The notes: a model not told the origin generated them from the sequence alone. Shown: positions 48,710 through 59,137, counted from the stretch's first letter. The stretch: DNA of 64,000 nucleotides from Lepeophtheirus salmonis (GCF_016086655.4 NC_052135.2:16644363-16708362), one strand, 5' to 3'. Translations and numbers: made by a program.

Positions 48710-49235
48710 ACAGGTGTGCGCGTCTAAAATTGAACACTCCTTTAAATTTTACGGCTTGAGGGCTTGACTAGTGGCTCTCTTGTAGACCTTAAGGCCAAGA
48801 TCTTTCTAAACTAGCCGGGTTATGGTCCTTCTACTGACGTTGAACTCCCTTTAGAGGGCACTGACGGTGACCTTGCCTCTCTTGTCCTCGACAGACTTTT
48901 TCACGCCAGAAATTATTTCGTCCGACCTTCGAGGCCTTGACTTAGATCTTGTGGTCGCCTCAGGAGTCCCTTTGGCTACAACGCTGTAAACGGTGGTACG
49001 GCTGCAGTTCAGAACCTTGGCAATTTCAGTGGGAATTTTTCCCCGCACAGAAAGTTCCAAAATTGCGACTCTACGTCTCTCCATATTATCAGCTTACTTT
49101 TTAGATTTTGCTGGAGTTTTGTTTATAACTAGTCCAGACCCTTGCCTCAAAGTATAAACCGGTTGCAACTCAATAAAATCACGAATATATGCATGGCGTA
49201 AAATTTAAAGGAGTGTTTAGTTTTTCAGGGAATTT
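48710..49235 (-). mobile_element. Internally deleted Tc1/mariner element M7
   Basis: The inverted terminal repeat core AACACTCCTTTAAATTTTAC is perfect at 48733-48752 and 49198-49217. Less similar sequence continues outwards (CAGGTGTGCGCG on the left, CCCTGAAAAAC on the right as its reverse complement). Inside is only the DNA-binding part of a transposase. The catalytic domain is deleted so that coding sequence runs straight into the left repeat. The total of about 0.5 kb makes it a non-autonomous derivative. Confidence 0.8.
48755..49084 (-). pseudogene. Truncated transposase DNA-binding domain of M7
   Basis: It starts at the Met at 49084 (MERRRVAILELSVRGKIPTE). The first helix-turn-helix covers about residues 5-35 (ELSVRGKIPTEIAKVLNCSR, then TTVYSVV). 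A basic linker follows (TRSKSRPRRSDE). The second helix-turn-helix has TVSAL, a stop, then REFNVSRRTITRLV, a second stop, and KDLGLKVYKRATSQALKP to the deletion point. In full transposases this region binds the terminal repeats. The first 77 codons are still open, so a protein of one HTH plus linker is conceivable, but two stops follow and nothing shows it is expressed. Confidence 0.75.
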
Positions 49236-49790
49236 GAAATTAATGTATACATTAATTATATTATGGATTTTTAAATTAATTTACACCACAGATATGCGAT
49301 AATTCTGTGGGATGGAGGCAATGAGTCCTCCTTTTTTGGAATCAAAACACGATCATCCTTATTCTTCCCCCTGAGTATCATCTGTACATAGAAAACATTT
49401 TATGTACATAATATGTAATTTGATAAAATGATTTAACTGTACAAATAAATGAACGTAAACATTTTCCCATAGGGATCAATTGAATGTATGTAGATTTTTG
49501 ATCATATGTAATATGATCCTACAAAATTAATGAATCAACAGATATGTAAAAAAAAAAATGTAGAAAATTTCGTTATGAATTTGATGTTGATCAAACATAA
49601 GCCGAGAAATATCCTTTTAGTCTTGATTTAATTTGAACAAATAAAATGAAACTAATATTGTTAGGGCAGTTGGGATTAAGGAATTTATTTCATTTTTTTC
49701 TTTTTTGGGCTCCAGGATTCATAATTGCATAATTGTGTTTTCCAGACATTGTGATGTGTATACTTTATACAACATTTTATATACAGTCGA
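49236..49790. other. AT-rich stretch upstream of the cyclin D region
   Basis: No gene seen. A TATA-like TTTTATATACAG at about 49775 lies just before the composition changes to less AT-rich DNA. Confidence 0.35.
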
Positions 49791-50736
49791 GGATCCGCAG
49801 ACCTATTTTTCTTTCATTCCTACCCCCACATATATGGGGAGTGTGAGTAGTCTTCTTTTTATTTTAACCTGAAGGTGTCGGGCAGGCATGCAAGTAGTTA
49901 ATACATAGATGATGATGAAGCATATTCAACAGTTGATCTTGAAAATACATACACAGCGAAGAAGGAGACATTGAGGCACATGGCAGCAAAGAAGAATCCA
50001 GAGGACGTTGTGATCTCATTTATCAGGACGTTCCTTTTTTTTTTGGAGGGACAATACAAAGAGGAGGATTGTAGACGAGGGCGCGCGGATGTGAAATTTG
50101 GTGCGCAGGAGCTCAAGGTTACAACTTTTCCGTTCCTACTACTACTACAGCAACAACAAAAACATCAACTTCCACCACCATCATCCTCAATAATAATAAT
50201 AATGACAACAACAACGTCTCTCAAGCACAACGATAATGGGAGACAATTCATAAAAAAAAGAAGTGGCTTGCCTTATGCTACTCCACGCTAATTCACGCAG
50301 CGACTTCCTTTATTTCCAAATGGCTAAGGCAGTCCTGACTAAGTTCAACTATTAAGTAAGTAAGACTATGTGTCTGTTTATAAGCCAATGATAATTTAAG
50401 GAGTCCTGGCGAGTCTTTCAGTCTCTCCTTGAAACTCCAGCTGGACGGAAATGGTATGAGGAGATGGAAAAGGAAGAAAGAAGAGTCAAAGGTAAACAGC
50501 TAGAACGGTTTTAATATATAAATAGAAAAAAGTTTCACTTTCTAGGTCAGGTACATGAGGTTTGTTTCAAACATATTTTTTGATATTTATATGCAAAAAA
50601 TAGTATATTTATACATACATATTCAAGCACGTTTTCTACGCCCATGTACCTTACGCCAAAAAGTTCGTTAACTAGTATTAAAAAAAGGACACGCGAATTT
50701 TCATGTAACTTCTCTTTATTTTCAACTCTTATTTAG
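49790..50736 (+). promoter_or_regulatory. Probable promoter and spliced 5' leader of CycD
   Basis: The composition becomes clearly richer in GC, with a GAGGGCGCGCGG patch at about 50078. A good donor GTAAGT starts at 50356. A short candidate exon 50422-50491 is framed by TCTTTCAG and an AAAG/GTAAAC donor. A strong acceptor with a long pyrimidine run ends in ATTTAG at 50736. Joined to the coding exon, the leader has TAA at 50770 in the CycD frame, so these upstream pieces would be untranslated. An open frame spanning about 49903-50291 (with ENTYTAKKETLRHMAAKKNP) and one through the small exon (ETPAGRKWYEEMEKEERRVK) look somewhat coding-like, so an alternative upstream coding exon cannot be excluded. 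Confidence 0.4.
50139..50216 (+). repeat. Trinucleotide-rich low-complexity tract
   Basis: Runs of CTA/ACT, CAA, CCA/CCT, AAT and ACA triplets succeed each other within the presumed CycD leader. They are slippage-prone simple repeats, not likely coding. Confidence 0.7.
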
Positions 50737-50781
50737 CTGTAAATCTATTACGTTACAAACCTCATTGAATAAAGAATCTCC

Positions 50782-51919
50782 ATGTCTGCTCTACTAGGCC
50801 CATTACTATCCAGTGGAGATGGTGGGCTCACTGGAGCAACAAAAGCCTACGATGATCCTGTGATATTCCGTGACGATCGTGTTCTGGATATTCTTATGAG
50901 TAAAGAAAGTAACTACGTTCCTACTGAGAGCAATTATCTCTCCACTGGGATTCAACATGAAATTAAGCCTCACAATAGACGGGAAGTGGCGGATTGGATG
51001 TTGGAAATCTGCGAGGACAGAGGAGTATCCCCTGAAGTCTTTGTACTTGCTATGAACTACTTAGATCGGTTCCTTAGTGTATGCACAATATCCAAGAGTC
51101 AGCTTCAGCTTCTCGGAGCTGTTTGTTTACTCGTGAGTTGGAAAGTCCGGGAACATCGTCCTCTTCCTGCCTCAAAGCTGGTTGAATACTCTGATTTCAA
51201 TCTTACACTGATAGATATAATGGTTAGTATCAAAGAAACCCTTATTTTTATTTCATCTAACATACCCCCGTGGTCAGAAAGCAAAGGCTGTTTGGTTCTA
51301 GCCAGATTCTTGTTGTTTGAATTGAACTGACAAGAAACAGACAGCGTCTTTGAACTGACTTTTACTCATCGAACTGAATATAGTTATTATACATGCCTTG
51401 TATTTTTACCTGAGACATACCCATATATTTTTTAAGTGGTATTATTTATTTTTTCAGGAATGGGAAGTGCTTCTACTCTCTAAGTTGGACTGGGACATGT
51501 CAGCTGTAATTGCTTCGGATTTCCTGGAACATATCGTTCAAAGACTCACAATTCTAGATGTTTCCAGCAATCTTGTCCATATACGTCAACAAGCAGAAGC
51601 ACGCATCCTCCTTTGCTCCTCTCACTATGAATTTTCTTCTATAAATCCGTCCTTAATAGCAATTGCATGCGTCTTAGCATCTCTTGAGCCTCACTTTGGT
51701 TTTAGAAAAGAAAATTTATTGGAGTTTCTCAAAAGTATCAAGTCCCTAGATAACAAAGAGCTAATACACAACTTGGTTTCTAGAATAGAGAATCTCATGA
51801 AGAATTATCCTCTCCTCTCTTCTGATAAATCTTCTGCATCCACATCAAGGAATTCTGAAGACCTTACTACTCCAACTAAACTGCATGATGTGGTTGCTAA
51901 AAAATATGCGAGGCACTAG
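50782..51919 (+). CDS. CycD: G1/S-specific cyclin D, two coding exons (50782-51222 and 51458-51919)
   Basis: D-type cyclins bind CDK4/6, and the complex phosphorylates retinoblastoma-family proteins to release E2F and drive entry into S phase. The predicted protein has 300 residues, close to the usual 290-300. The cyclin box starts near residue 67 (REVADWMLEICEDR) and includes the hallmark LAMNYLDRFLS (89-99) and LQLLGAVCLLVSWKVRE (108-124). Lys121 and Glu150 occupy the positions of the kinase-activating Lys and Glu. The second cyclin fold runs to about residue 262. The Ser-rich tail ends in LTTPTKLHDV, with Thr285-Pro286 matching the phosphodegron Thr-Pro of vertebrate cyclin D1. The start at 50782 is chosen because an in-frame TAA lies at 50770. 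Oddly, the N-terminus (MSALLGPLLSSGDGG) has no LxCxE motif for Rb binding. Confidence 0.96.
51223..51457 (+). other. CycD intron, phase 0
   Basis: The donor is ATG/GTTAGT after Met147 and the acceptor TTTTTTCAG/GAA before Glu148, giving 235 bases. Reading through it meets a stop at 51330. Joining the exons restores continuous alignment to the cyclin fold (LIDIM then EWEVLLLSKLDW), which supports both splice sites. Confidence 0.93.
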
Positions 51920-52056
51920 GTTGCCATGTCAGATCTTAACTGTTGTTCTACTTTTATTCATTCAGTCTTTTATTTCTATTTTTCTGTTGTCATTTTATAG
52001 TTGTTTAAAGAAAAAATGTATCTTAGAAGAATCTTAATACACTATATATACGTAAC

Positions 52057-52062
52057 AATAAA
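52057..52062 (+). terminator. CycD polyadenylation signal AATAAA
   Basis: AATAAA lies 138 bases after the CycD stop codon, followed within about 20 bases by a TG-containing stretch (TTGTGATATC). It is the first canonical signal downstream of the stop. Confidence 0.7.
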
Positions 52063-52275
52063 GAATCCATTGTGATATCAATCCTTTCAACCATGGCTTC
52101 ATCATTTCTTTCTAGTATTCAAATAATATAGACAAAGGAGTCAAGGACAAATCATGACACTCTAAAGACTCTTAAAAAATATATTTCAAGGTAATCTTGG
52201 AATTTGATCATAACACAGCTTAATTTAAAGTCGTGGTGGTGGATGACGGGTTATCCTTCCAATCAAGTTTGCTCA

Positions 52276-52318
52276 ACGCGCGCAAAAAAATACTGCTGAA
52301 AAATGGCGGGAAAAAACG
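52276..52318. promoter_or_regulatory. Two E2F-like sites in inverted arrangement
   Basis: CGCGCAAAAAA at about 52280 (reverse complement TTTTTTGCGCG) and GGCGGGAAAAAA at about 52305 (reverse complement TTTTTTCCCGCC) both fit the E2F consensus TTTSSCGC. They lie about 25 bases apart in otherwise AT-rich DNA, some 220 bases after the CycD polyadenylation signal. They may belong to a promoter for an unseen downstream gene, or be a chance pair. An ATG overlaps the second site. Confidence 0.4.
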
Positions 52319-53074
52319 TAACCTAGGTAAAAAGGGAATAGTGGATTGCATACTTCAAAGTAGGATATATAGTTATGACCTTGACATGCCTATTATGCGT
52401 GTTATGTAATGTCTGTTATAAGTACATACTTAAAGTATATAGTTCTTCAACATACTGTACGAGTATATATAGAATTAAATATATTTATGAATAGAGTTAC
52501 AAAGACGGGACTAACTCACATATGAAGAGTTCTTAGAAGATACAAAATTGAGTTAAATATTGGGTATGAATGAGCAGGATTGAAGTCATTATATATTCAT
52601 TGAATAGGATAAAAAGTTATCCCAGTTGTACTATTAGATCCTTTCTTTTGATCCTAAAATTATAAAAGTACTTCAGAACCCTAAAAAGTAGCCTTACTTG
52701 ATGGATCTTATCAAGTTAATATTGTTATCTTTGCAACATCCTAAACAAACAAAATATGGAATAAAAGAAAGTTTTTCTCTCCTTCTGTTGGGATAATTTT
52801 ACCTGTATCGACTTCTTTTTTCTTGGAAATTATTTATCCTATAAATACCAATACTCTCTTTTTATATCCACTCTCAACCTCCACTGCCAAAAGGGAAAGG
52901 AAAAATTTCAATAAAACAACATTTAATCCTTAATTTTCTGTTTTGTTCTTGTTTCAAACTGTTAATTAATATTTAGAGAATATGCATTAATTATTAACTA
53001 CATTGGATTTATAATTTTCTATAAAAATGTAAAAAAATCATAATCCTATGTAATAGCTTTTTTGAGTTAGGAAT
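52319..53074. other. Stretch without an identified gene
   Basis: I looked for coding exons downstream of the E2F-like pair and found none that I could support. Confidence 0.4.
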
Positions 53075-53720
53075 ACGTGGAGTCGGCTGTCTTAGATCAT
53101 ACAAGGGGAGGCCTATAGCCTTTCCCCCCTAATTAATAATTTTTTGATTTTTACTAGATAATGTAATATTTAAAATTAAATCAATTTTTTTCTAAAAAAT
53201 TTAATCGTCTGTGAGAAGCTATGGATTTTTGAAATTTTCTCCGAAAAATATAATAACTGACATATAATCTTAGAAATTTTTTTAGAGAAAACTTGAGTGT
53301 TTTGGTAACGGCTTTAGATTTTTGAAATTTTTTTCAAGAAAGTTTAATTTATGAGAATAGCCAAGGACTTGTCAAAAATTTTCTAAACAAAATTAAAAAA
53401 ATCTGAATAGCTATGAATTTTTGAAATATTTATCCGAAAAATTTAATATTTGAATTTAAAAAAAAAAATTATAGTTGGAAATTAGATGTTATAAATATTT
53501 TCCAAAAAATTAAATTTTTTGAAAATAGCTATATATTTTTAAAATTTTATTCTAAAAAAATTAATTTTTTTAGAATAACTGTTGATTTTTTTAAAAATTT
53601 AGTACTCTAAATTTTTTTCCAAAAATATATATTTTCAATTTATTTTTCTATCAAATTTAATTTTTCAATGTTTCTTCCTAAATATAGTAATTTTTGGATT
53701 TTTTTTTCATAAAAATTCTA
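53075..53720. repeat. Family C-like element with a long AT-rich periodic array
   Basis: It begins with a GC-richer block (AAGGGGAGGCCTATAGCC, TTTCCCCCC) comparable to the GGGCTGGAGGCC block of C1 and C2. From 53155 follow about ten irregular units of 45-60 bases of the form AATAGCTATGGATTTTTGAA, then a T run, then AAAAAATTTAAT. The unit length drifts, so it is a decayed tandem array. Confidence 0.5.
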
Positions 53721-54110
53721 AAAACCAAGCCCCTACCAAAAAAAAGGAAGGAATAATCCTGTGGACTTCTTATAAAAAATGATAGCCCTATAGGGTAGGA
53801 TTGTGTCTTTAGCAAACTATTAGCCGGCACTATGAACTGAACGACGGGTGCTGGCTCCCCACCAATCAGGAGCCGGTTCACCCCAAATGATCGATTTCTT
53901 GCCTTGTTCTTACATAAAACTTTCGTCAGGATTAAATATAAAGCGAAAATAGGAGGAATTTTTTTTACGTACGGGCAAGTTATGTCGCAGAGCCAAATAT
54001 TTTGAACTTTTTTTGTAAAAAACCAAAAATCGAAGGAGCCGTTTGGGAGCCGAAAGAGCAGGTTCTTTTTAGTAAGCCGACCCCAAAGACACAAAAGAGT
54101 TGGAATTCAT
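53721..54110. repeat. GAGCCG-motif repeat of unknown class
   Basis: Several copies of GAGCCG or its complement CGGCTC-like forms cluster at 53822 (AGCCGG), 53852 (GGCTCC), 53869 (GGAGCCGGTTC), 54035 (GGAGCCG) and 54046 (GGAGCCGAAAGAGCAGGTTC). The last contains an imperfect palindrome AAAGAGC/GGTTCTTT. Such motifs occur in some hAT-type non-autonomous elements. A 138-codon - strand frame (54094-53678) runs through it but looks like a by-product. Confidence 0.4.
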
Positions 54111-54855
54111 ATTACATTGGTGTAAAGTGTTTTCCCTTGAGGCCATTTATAGACATAAAAGACGAATTTTAAAAGTGTGAAACCACAGTCTTTTTTAAAA
54201 GAAAATTGTGAATATTGTGATTATTACCGTGTATTTAATGCCATAATTGGGACTGAAAACAAAAATATTTTACCGTCAACCAACATTATAGTTCTGTAAA
54301 TTTTACGCATGTTAGTAAATTTTATTCAAATATAACTGTTCTTTTGTTGCCATCAAGTCAAAAAACGTGTTACAATTTAGCTTTTTCTAATTTTAATGCC
54401 TTTAAACATATTAAGTCTTTAAAAAAATATCAATTCACGCACATTAACTAAGATCCAAAATTGATGTACGTAACAAGGACTACTAGAGAGTCCTTGTTTT
54501 GAGACAATTTTTTACTGCAGTCTTCAAAGATAATTCATTTTGTATTGTTTTTTTTTCGTTGATTTGTTGGTTATTCTTTCACTTTTATGACGTCACAGAT
54601 AATAATGAACAATGAAGTGAAAGGACTAAAGCCAACATCTGACACAATCATGTCCCCAGTCCTTCTCTCTAGGAGTCATTGATACAAGTAAAGATGTTAA
54701 AATTATAAACTCCCGACTTCATGATACTTATTCATCACTTTGGTTATGAAATGATGGGAACAGTTCAGTAATAATCCCTTTAACATTGTGTTAACCTAGG
54801 TTTATTATGTAATATAAAAAGTATTCTAAGGATTTTTTAACGTGCTAGTTTTTCT
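54111..54855. other. AT-rich stretch, no gene seen
   Basis: Nothing recognisable. Confidence 0.45.
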
Positions 54856-55165
54856 GTTGTTGGCAACCTGGAAAGTTTTATCATTGAAAGCTATTATCAA
54901 TTATCATCGTTCTTTAACTCTTGAGAAGATAACACCAAAGTATAAAGTGAAGTATAGAATGACAGAGAGTAACACTAACACTGAGGAGTTATAAATTTAA
55001 GTCTTTGTTGGACTACGAGTATAATTGAGGATTGAAAAATGGAGTAATTCCTTGCTTGATAAAAAATGGGACTATGTTTATTTCATTCCTCTCATAGTCA
55101 CTCCAAGCTTGTCTAATGAAACGTCTTCACAGTTAAGCTGTTTTTCTCTTAGATGTAAGATGAAG
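54856..55165 (+). repeat. Family B repeat, copy B4
   Basis: The left part has TTTCTGTTGTTGGCAACCTG, GAAAGCTATTATCAATTATC and AGAGAGTAACACTAACACTG followed by AGGAG. The right part has TTGTTGGACTACGAGTATAA, TTGAGGATTGAAAAATGGAG, TAATGAAACGTCTTCACAG and AAGCTGTTTTTCTC. The right terminus is worn. The left part matches the inverted piece at 55769-55935 through CTGTTGTTGGCAAC, so that block may mark the true left end of the family. Confidence 0.6.
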
Positions 55166-55519
55166 GAAATAAACTCAAGTCCCTCTCCGAATCCTGCAAG
55201 TACATATTCAAGTATTACTCCGTTGTATGAGATTAGCTTCATGCTCCTATGACGAGTGAGAGGGGGATGAGAAAAGAGGCATCGACGAGAATTACTCCAA
55301 TGTTGATCATCAATTCTACTATGATTTGAATAAGTACTTTCTCTCGTAATCAGTTATATTAATCCTAAGCACTGTTTAGGTCCCTCATTTTTGTTTTTGA
55401 CAAGTTAAACATTGTTTTTTTTTCTTTTACTAAGCTATTATCATTTTTATTTAATTATTGAGAAGTAAACATTTGTGTGTGTTCATAAAAGACAAAGAGT
55501 ATCCTTCAGGATTTGATAC

Positions 55520-55712
55520 GGAGTTATAATAGTAATTTCTTGTCGGAATCAGAGTAGAATGGCAAATCGACATTGGAGTAATTCTAGCATATGTCTTTGC
55601 TTATTTCCTTCTTTCCTCTTCGCAGTAGGATGTAGCGAATCTCATAAAACGCCATAACAGCTAAGCGACTCTCCTCTAAAACGTTCTTCAAATTGTTAGT
55701 GTTACCATGTTG
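55520..55712 (+). repeat. Family B repeat, copy B5 (right part)
   Basis: Landmarks are GGAGTTATAATAGTAATTTC, CAGAGTAGAATGG, TTGGAGTAATTC, ATGTCTTTGCTTATTTCC, AAACGCCATAACAGCTAA, GACTCTCCTCTAAAAC, TTCTTCAAATTG and the end TTAGTGTTACC, the inverse of the GTAACACTAAC left end seen in B4. Confidence 0.65.
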
Positions 55713-55768
55713 ATTTTTGGTTTCTTTTTTTTAACATTTCTAAAATCCACCCAATTTTCTTAGATACC

Positions 55769-55935
55769 TACAACTCCACCATAAACCCTCAGCGTTACTC
55801 ACCTTCCATTTATGAACACGCACACACATGAATACATTACATACTTTTATGCTATTTTCTTTAGTTTGAAAGAATAATTATAACAGCTTTGGAAAAAAAA
55901 GACACTTCATGTTGCCAACAACAGCAACAATTATC
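55769..55935 (-). repeat. Family B repeat, inverted left part next to B5
   Basis: Read on the - strand, it contains CTGTTGTTGGCAACATGAAG, CCAAAGCTGTTATAATTATT, TGTGTGTGCGTGTTCATAAA and GTGAGTAACGCTGAGG, matching the left part of B2 and B4. It lies tail to tail with B5, separated by about 55 bases, so the pair forms a rearranged copy that could fold back. Confidence 0.6.
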
Positions 55936-58689
55936 ACACTAAAAATGCTTATGTTTTACAACCCCTTCAATATATTCTCTCAAATAGAAGAGTCTACTCA
56001 CGAAAGGTTAAGTAACTAAGCTTTACTCATTCATAAAAGTGAAAATATAGAAAGGCGACCTCATTGTTTCAGTCATAGGCTAATTTTCTTCTCTCTTAAA
56101 TCTTATAAGCACATGAATCTCTTCATAATATATACTCACATCTCAATTGCTTTATAAATATGAATGTTTGTATGTATATTGTACGTATATTTTTAATACG
56201 TTCATAAATAAAAAAAATGCATATATATAGAATTTAATTAATTATAATGTAGTTGTACACATCTGCAAGGAAAAAATAAAATAAAACAAAGTAATAACAT
56301 TGCACAAGTTAGATAAATTTCCATGTTTACATTCTTTACTATTTGTGCAGTGATAAGTACGTCGTGGAGTCTTGAAAATGTTTGGAGCAGACAAAGCGAC
56401 TAGCGTTGAGACTTGGTCCTAGTACGAATTATATATATCTTGTTTACAAGTTCCGATCACTGTATAATAGGGAAATTAAAACTTTATTATTTATTTGAAT
56501 CCACTAAAAAATGAAAAACTTTTATATGTAGTTTAACAATTTTAGTATAAATGTTAAAAATTTAGAAAAACTTTCCCCTTTCCGTGTAATAAAGATTTAT
56601 AAAAATCTGTAATTTTCAAATACGAGTATATAGCTTTATTTTATAATTTGTTTCTATTAAAATAAATAACGGAAATTAGAATTATTTTGACTAACAAAAA
56701 TTATATTATTCAACTTGATTTTTTCTAATGACCTTCAAATTTAAAAATTATTATATTTTGGAACTTCAAAAGAGCTCCTCCATTCATTTAACTGCATTTT
56801 CTGCGTTTAAGTTGGACCTGGAAATGTCATTCATCGATTTATCACATTTTCAATGGTTTTCTGGCTCTTGATTGCCTTAACACACATAATCTTGCAAATT
56901 AAGCTCAGCAGTTCCATGAAAAATTTCATTTATTGTAATTTTGAGACTAAAACCAATCATCTACCAAAGATTAAAGATGAAAACACGTCCTGTAACCAAG
57001 AAAGTACAACTGTCTGGCTAAAAAACAACCAAAAACAATATCTACATATTTTGCACGTGAACTCATTTGTGCCTTGTGTAAGCTTCTTACACTTGACTTG
57101 AGGCTATTGAGAAGTTATTTTATAGTGACAATTGACATGGCATAAAGTATTTGTAATTATTTCACCATTAAAAGATTTCTTTTCTATTAAATTATCCATT
57201 ACAACTTGGTTATACTTTTTTCGAAGGGACTCGTAGGTCATTGATATATTTTCAATAAAAGGGTAACTTAATTCAGGTCTGGTGGATGGTTTGTGGACAA
57301 GAAATTTATGGATAGTATATTGAGAATCTGTTGTTGGTTTTGCATATAAAATTGTCTTGTATACGCTTTACAATCACATTTATATTCCAAGTATTTACTG
57401 CTGTCGTGTCATGCGAATATATTTCCAGGTATCGTAATAATCCATAATGTATCATTTAAAGCCTTGCTGAACTTTTTTCGTATTTTAAGACTCCATGTTT
57501 GATTTTCATAGTGGGGTTTCTCAGCAGAACTACAAGATACTATCTTCTTATTTTTCCGCCATAAAAATGAATATGATTAGAATCTTCACTCTGTAATTTT
57601 TGAAAAATCTTATCCTATCACTCGTTTTCAGATCCTAGACATGGTGTAGCTATATTACATCCCTGATCAAATATTGTTGCAATGCCATTTTGGGTCGACA
57701 TATTGTTTCTGCACGATTTAATTTAGTTTAGTAGTTTCTACTCTACTTTTATTTGTCTTATTTTAGGAAAAATTGATTCTGACTCGGGCAAAGAATCATC
57801 GCCGGACTCAAACTCAGTTACATGTGAAGCCTGAGTTTTTATTATTTATTTGGTCGTTTTTTCGGTGCTTTGATTTGAAGGTGCCTCTTTGACCTTGGAA
57901 TAATTGAAATAGTGAATAATTAAATTTTGTAGATGTATTCTTTTTTTTGTTTTGATATCAATCAAACAATTAATTTTTATTTCCAGTAAGATCCCTAAAG
58001 GACAGAGAGAAGTCGAGAATTTCATTTAAAAAAAGTTTTTTATCTGTAATTGTAATTTTGATTCGATCTTTTGTCACTTTTTACTGCTAAATAGAAAAAG
58101 TTAAATTTCCAATAATTAGACTATTTGATAAATATGGTATACAGACTTCTAGTAAAGAACAACGCTGTTTATTTAGTCTAGATTAAATGTCTAAGTAAAG
58201 TACTTTAGTTCATACAAACGCCATCAGGGCACATATTACTTATTCATAAAAGAATGAATATTTTTAAACCTTCCTAATGTGATAAAAATTTTCTTATATT
58301 TCAAAAATGATATCATTTATGACATTTAAAAGATAATTGTTCCCCGAAATAAATTAATTGCTTAATCTTAAAAAATAAATAGAAATCATCCTTCTGTACA
58401 AAGTTCAATTTGTGTAAGGAAATTGTGCAAGTGGCAATTTCTTCGTCTTTAAATACCTTATTTAATAAAAAAATTATTAATTATTAATTGATGCAATCAT
58501 ATGATTTTTATTTATTAAAACTATATGGTTAGTTTGTATTTATCAGTAAAGTAACTGTAGACATTTTAACTTTATAATGCACCATATAATACTTATATCT
58601 ATCTATTTTTTAACCAAATAATTAAAAAAATACCATTAATATATCGGAATATTCAATTACATATGTATATAAGTTTAATATTGAAGGAC
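55936..58689. other. Stretch without an identified gene
   Basis: Positions 56760-57100 and 57220-57860 are less AT-rich than the surroundings. On the - strand near 57840-57780 there is a short acidic segment (TEFESGDDSLPESESIF), and near 57700 a Met-started frame MSTQNGIATIFDQGCNIATP ends soon after. These might be decayed exons or a transposon, but I recognise no family. Confidence 0.3.
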
Positions 58690-59137
58690 ACAATCTGGGC
58701 TGTAACTAGAATTTTTTTTTTTTTTTGGACAGGGGCTTTTTTAAAAATGTTTTTGTTAATTTATAAATTCCTTTAAAGTTACAAATTTTACAAATGACTT
58801 TTTTATCGAAAAAACCAAAAACTTTTAATTATAAATTTGCAGAAGGAGGCAAAATTTCACACCTGATTAATTTTTTAATTTTGATAGTTAATTTGTTTTT
58901 GCTGTATTTGATTTTTAGATTTTTTTTAAAGAACCACACAATTTTGAATACAGAAAACTATTAATCTCAAAATTGAGACAACTTTTAATAAAAATGGACT
59001 AAAAACAAAAATTTTTGGAGAAAATTTGACACCAACCTTGGATTCAGAGATTTGCTTTAAAAAAATCTGAATTTCGTTTATTTGCTTTTGAGTTAATTTT
59101 TAAATTAGTTACCCCCCAAAAAAAAAAAAAAAAAAAA
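58690..59137. repeat. Family C-like AT-rich repeat with homopolymer tracts
   Basis: A TCTGGGCTGTAACTAG start is followed by a T run of 14 or more, AT-rich units resembling the family C interior, and an A run of about 18 ending near 59137. The match to family C is weak. Confidence 0.3.

Noticed and set aside
49898..50116. 72-codon open frame on the - strand upstream of CycD
   Set aside because: It is opposite a more coding-like + strand frame in the presumed CycD leader and has no motif of its own.
50139..50216. CAA repeats as a polyglutamine tract
   Set aside because: The triplets change type within a few units and lie in a presumed untranslated leader. It is simple-sequence DNA.
51223..51330. 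Read-through extension of CycD exon 1 as the real C-terminus
   Set aside because: The extension has no cyclin similarity, while splicing at ATG/GTTAGT to the exon at 51458 restores the conserved cyclin fold exactly.
53678..54094. 138-codon open frame on the - strand
   Set aside because: It runs across a repeat with GAGCCG motifs and into a T-rich tract, has no recognisable domain, and its Phe/Lys/Asn content is what AT-rich DNA gives.
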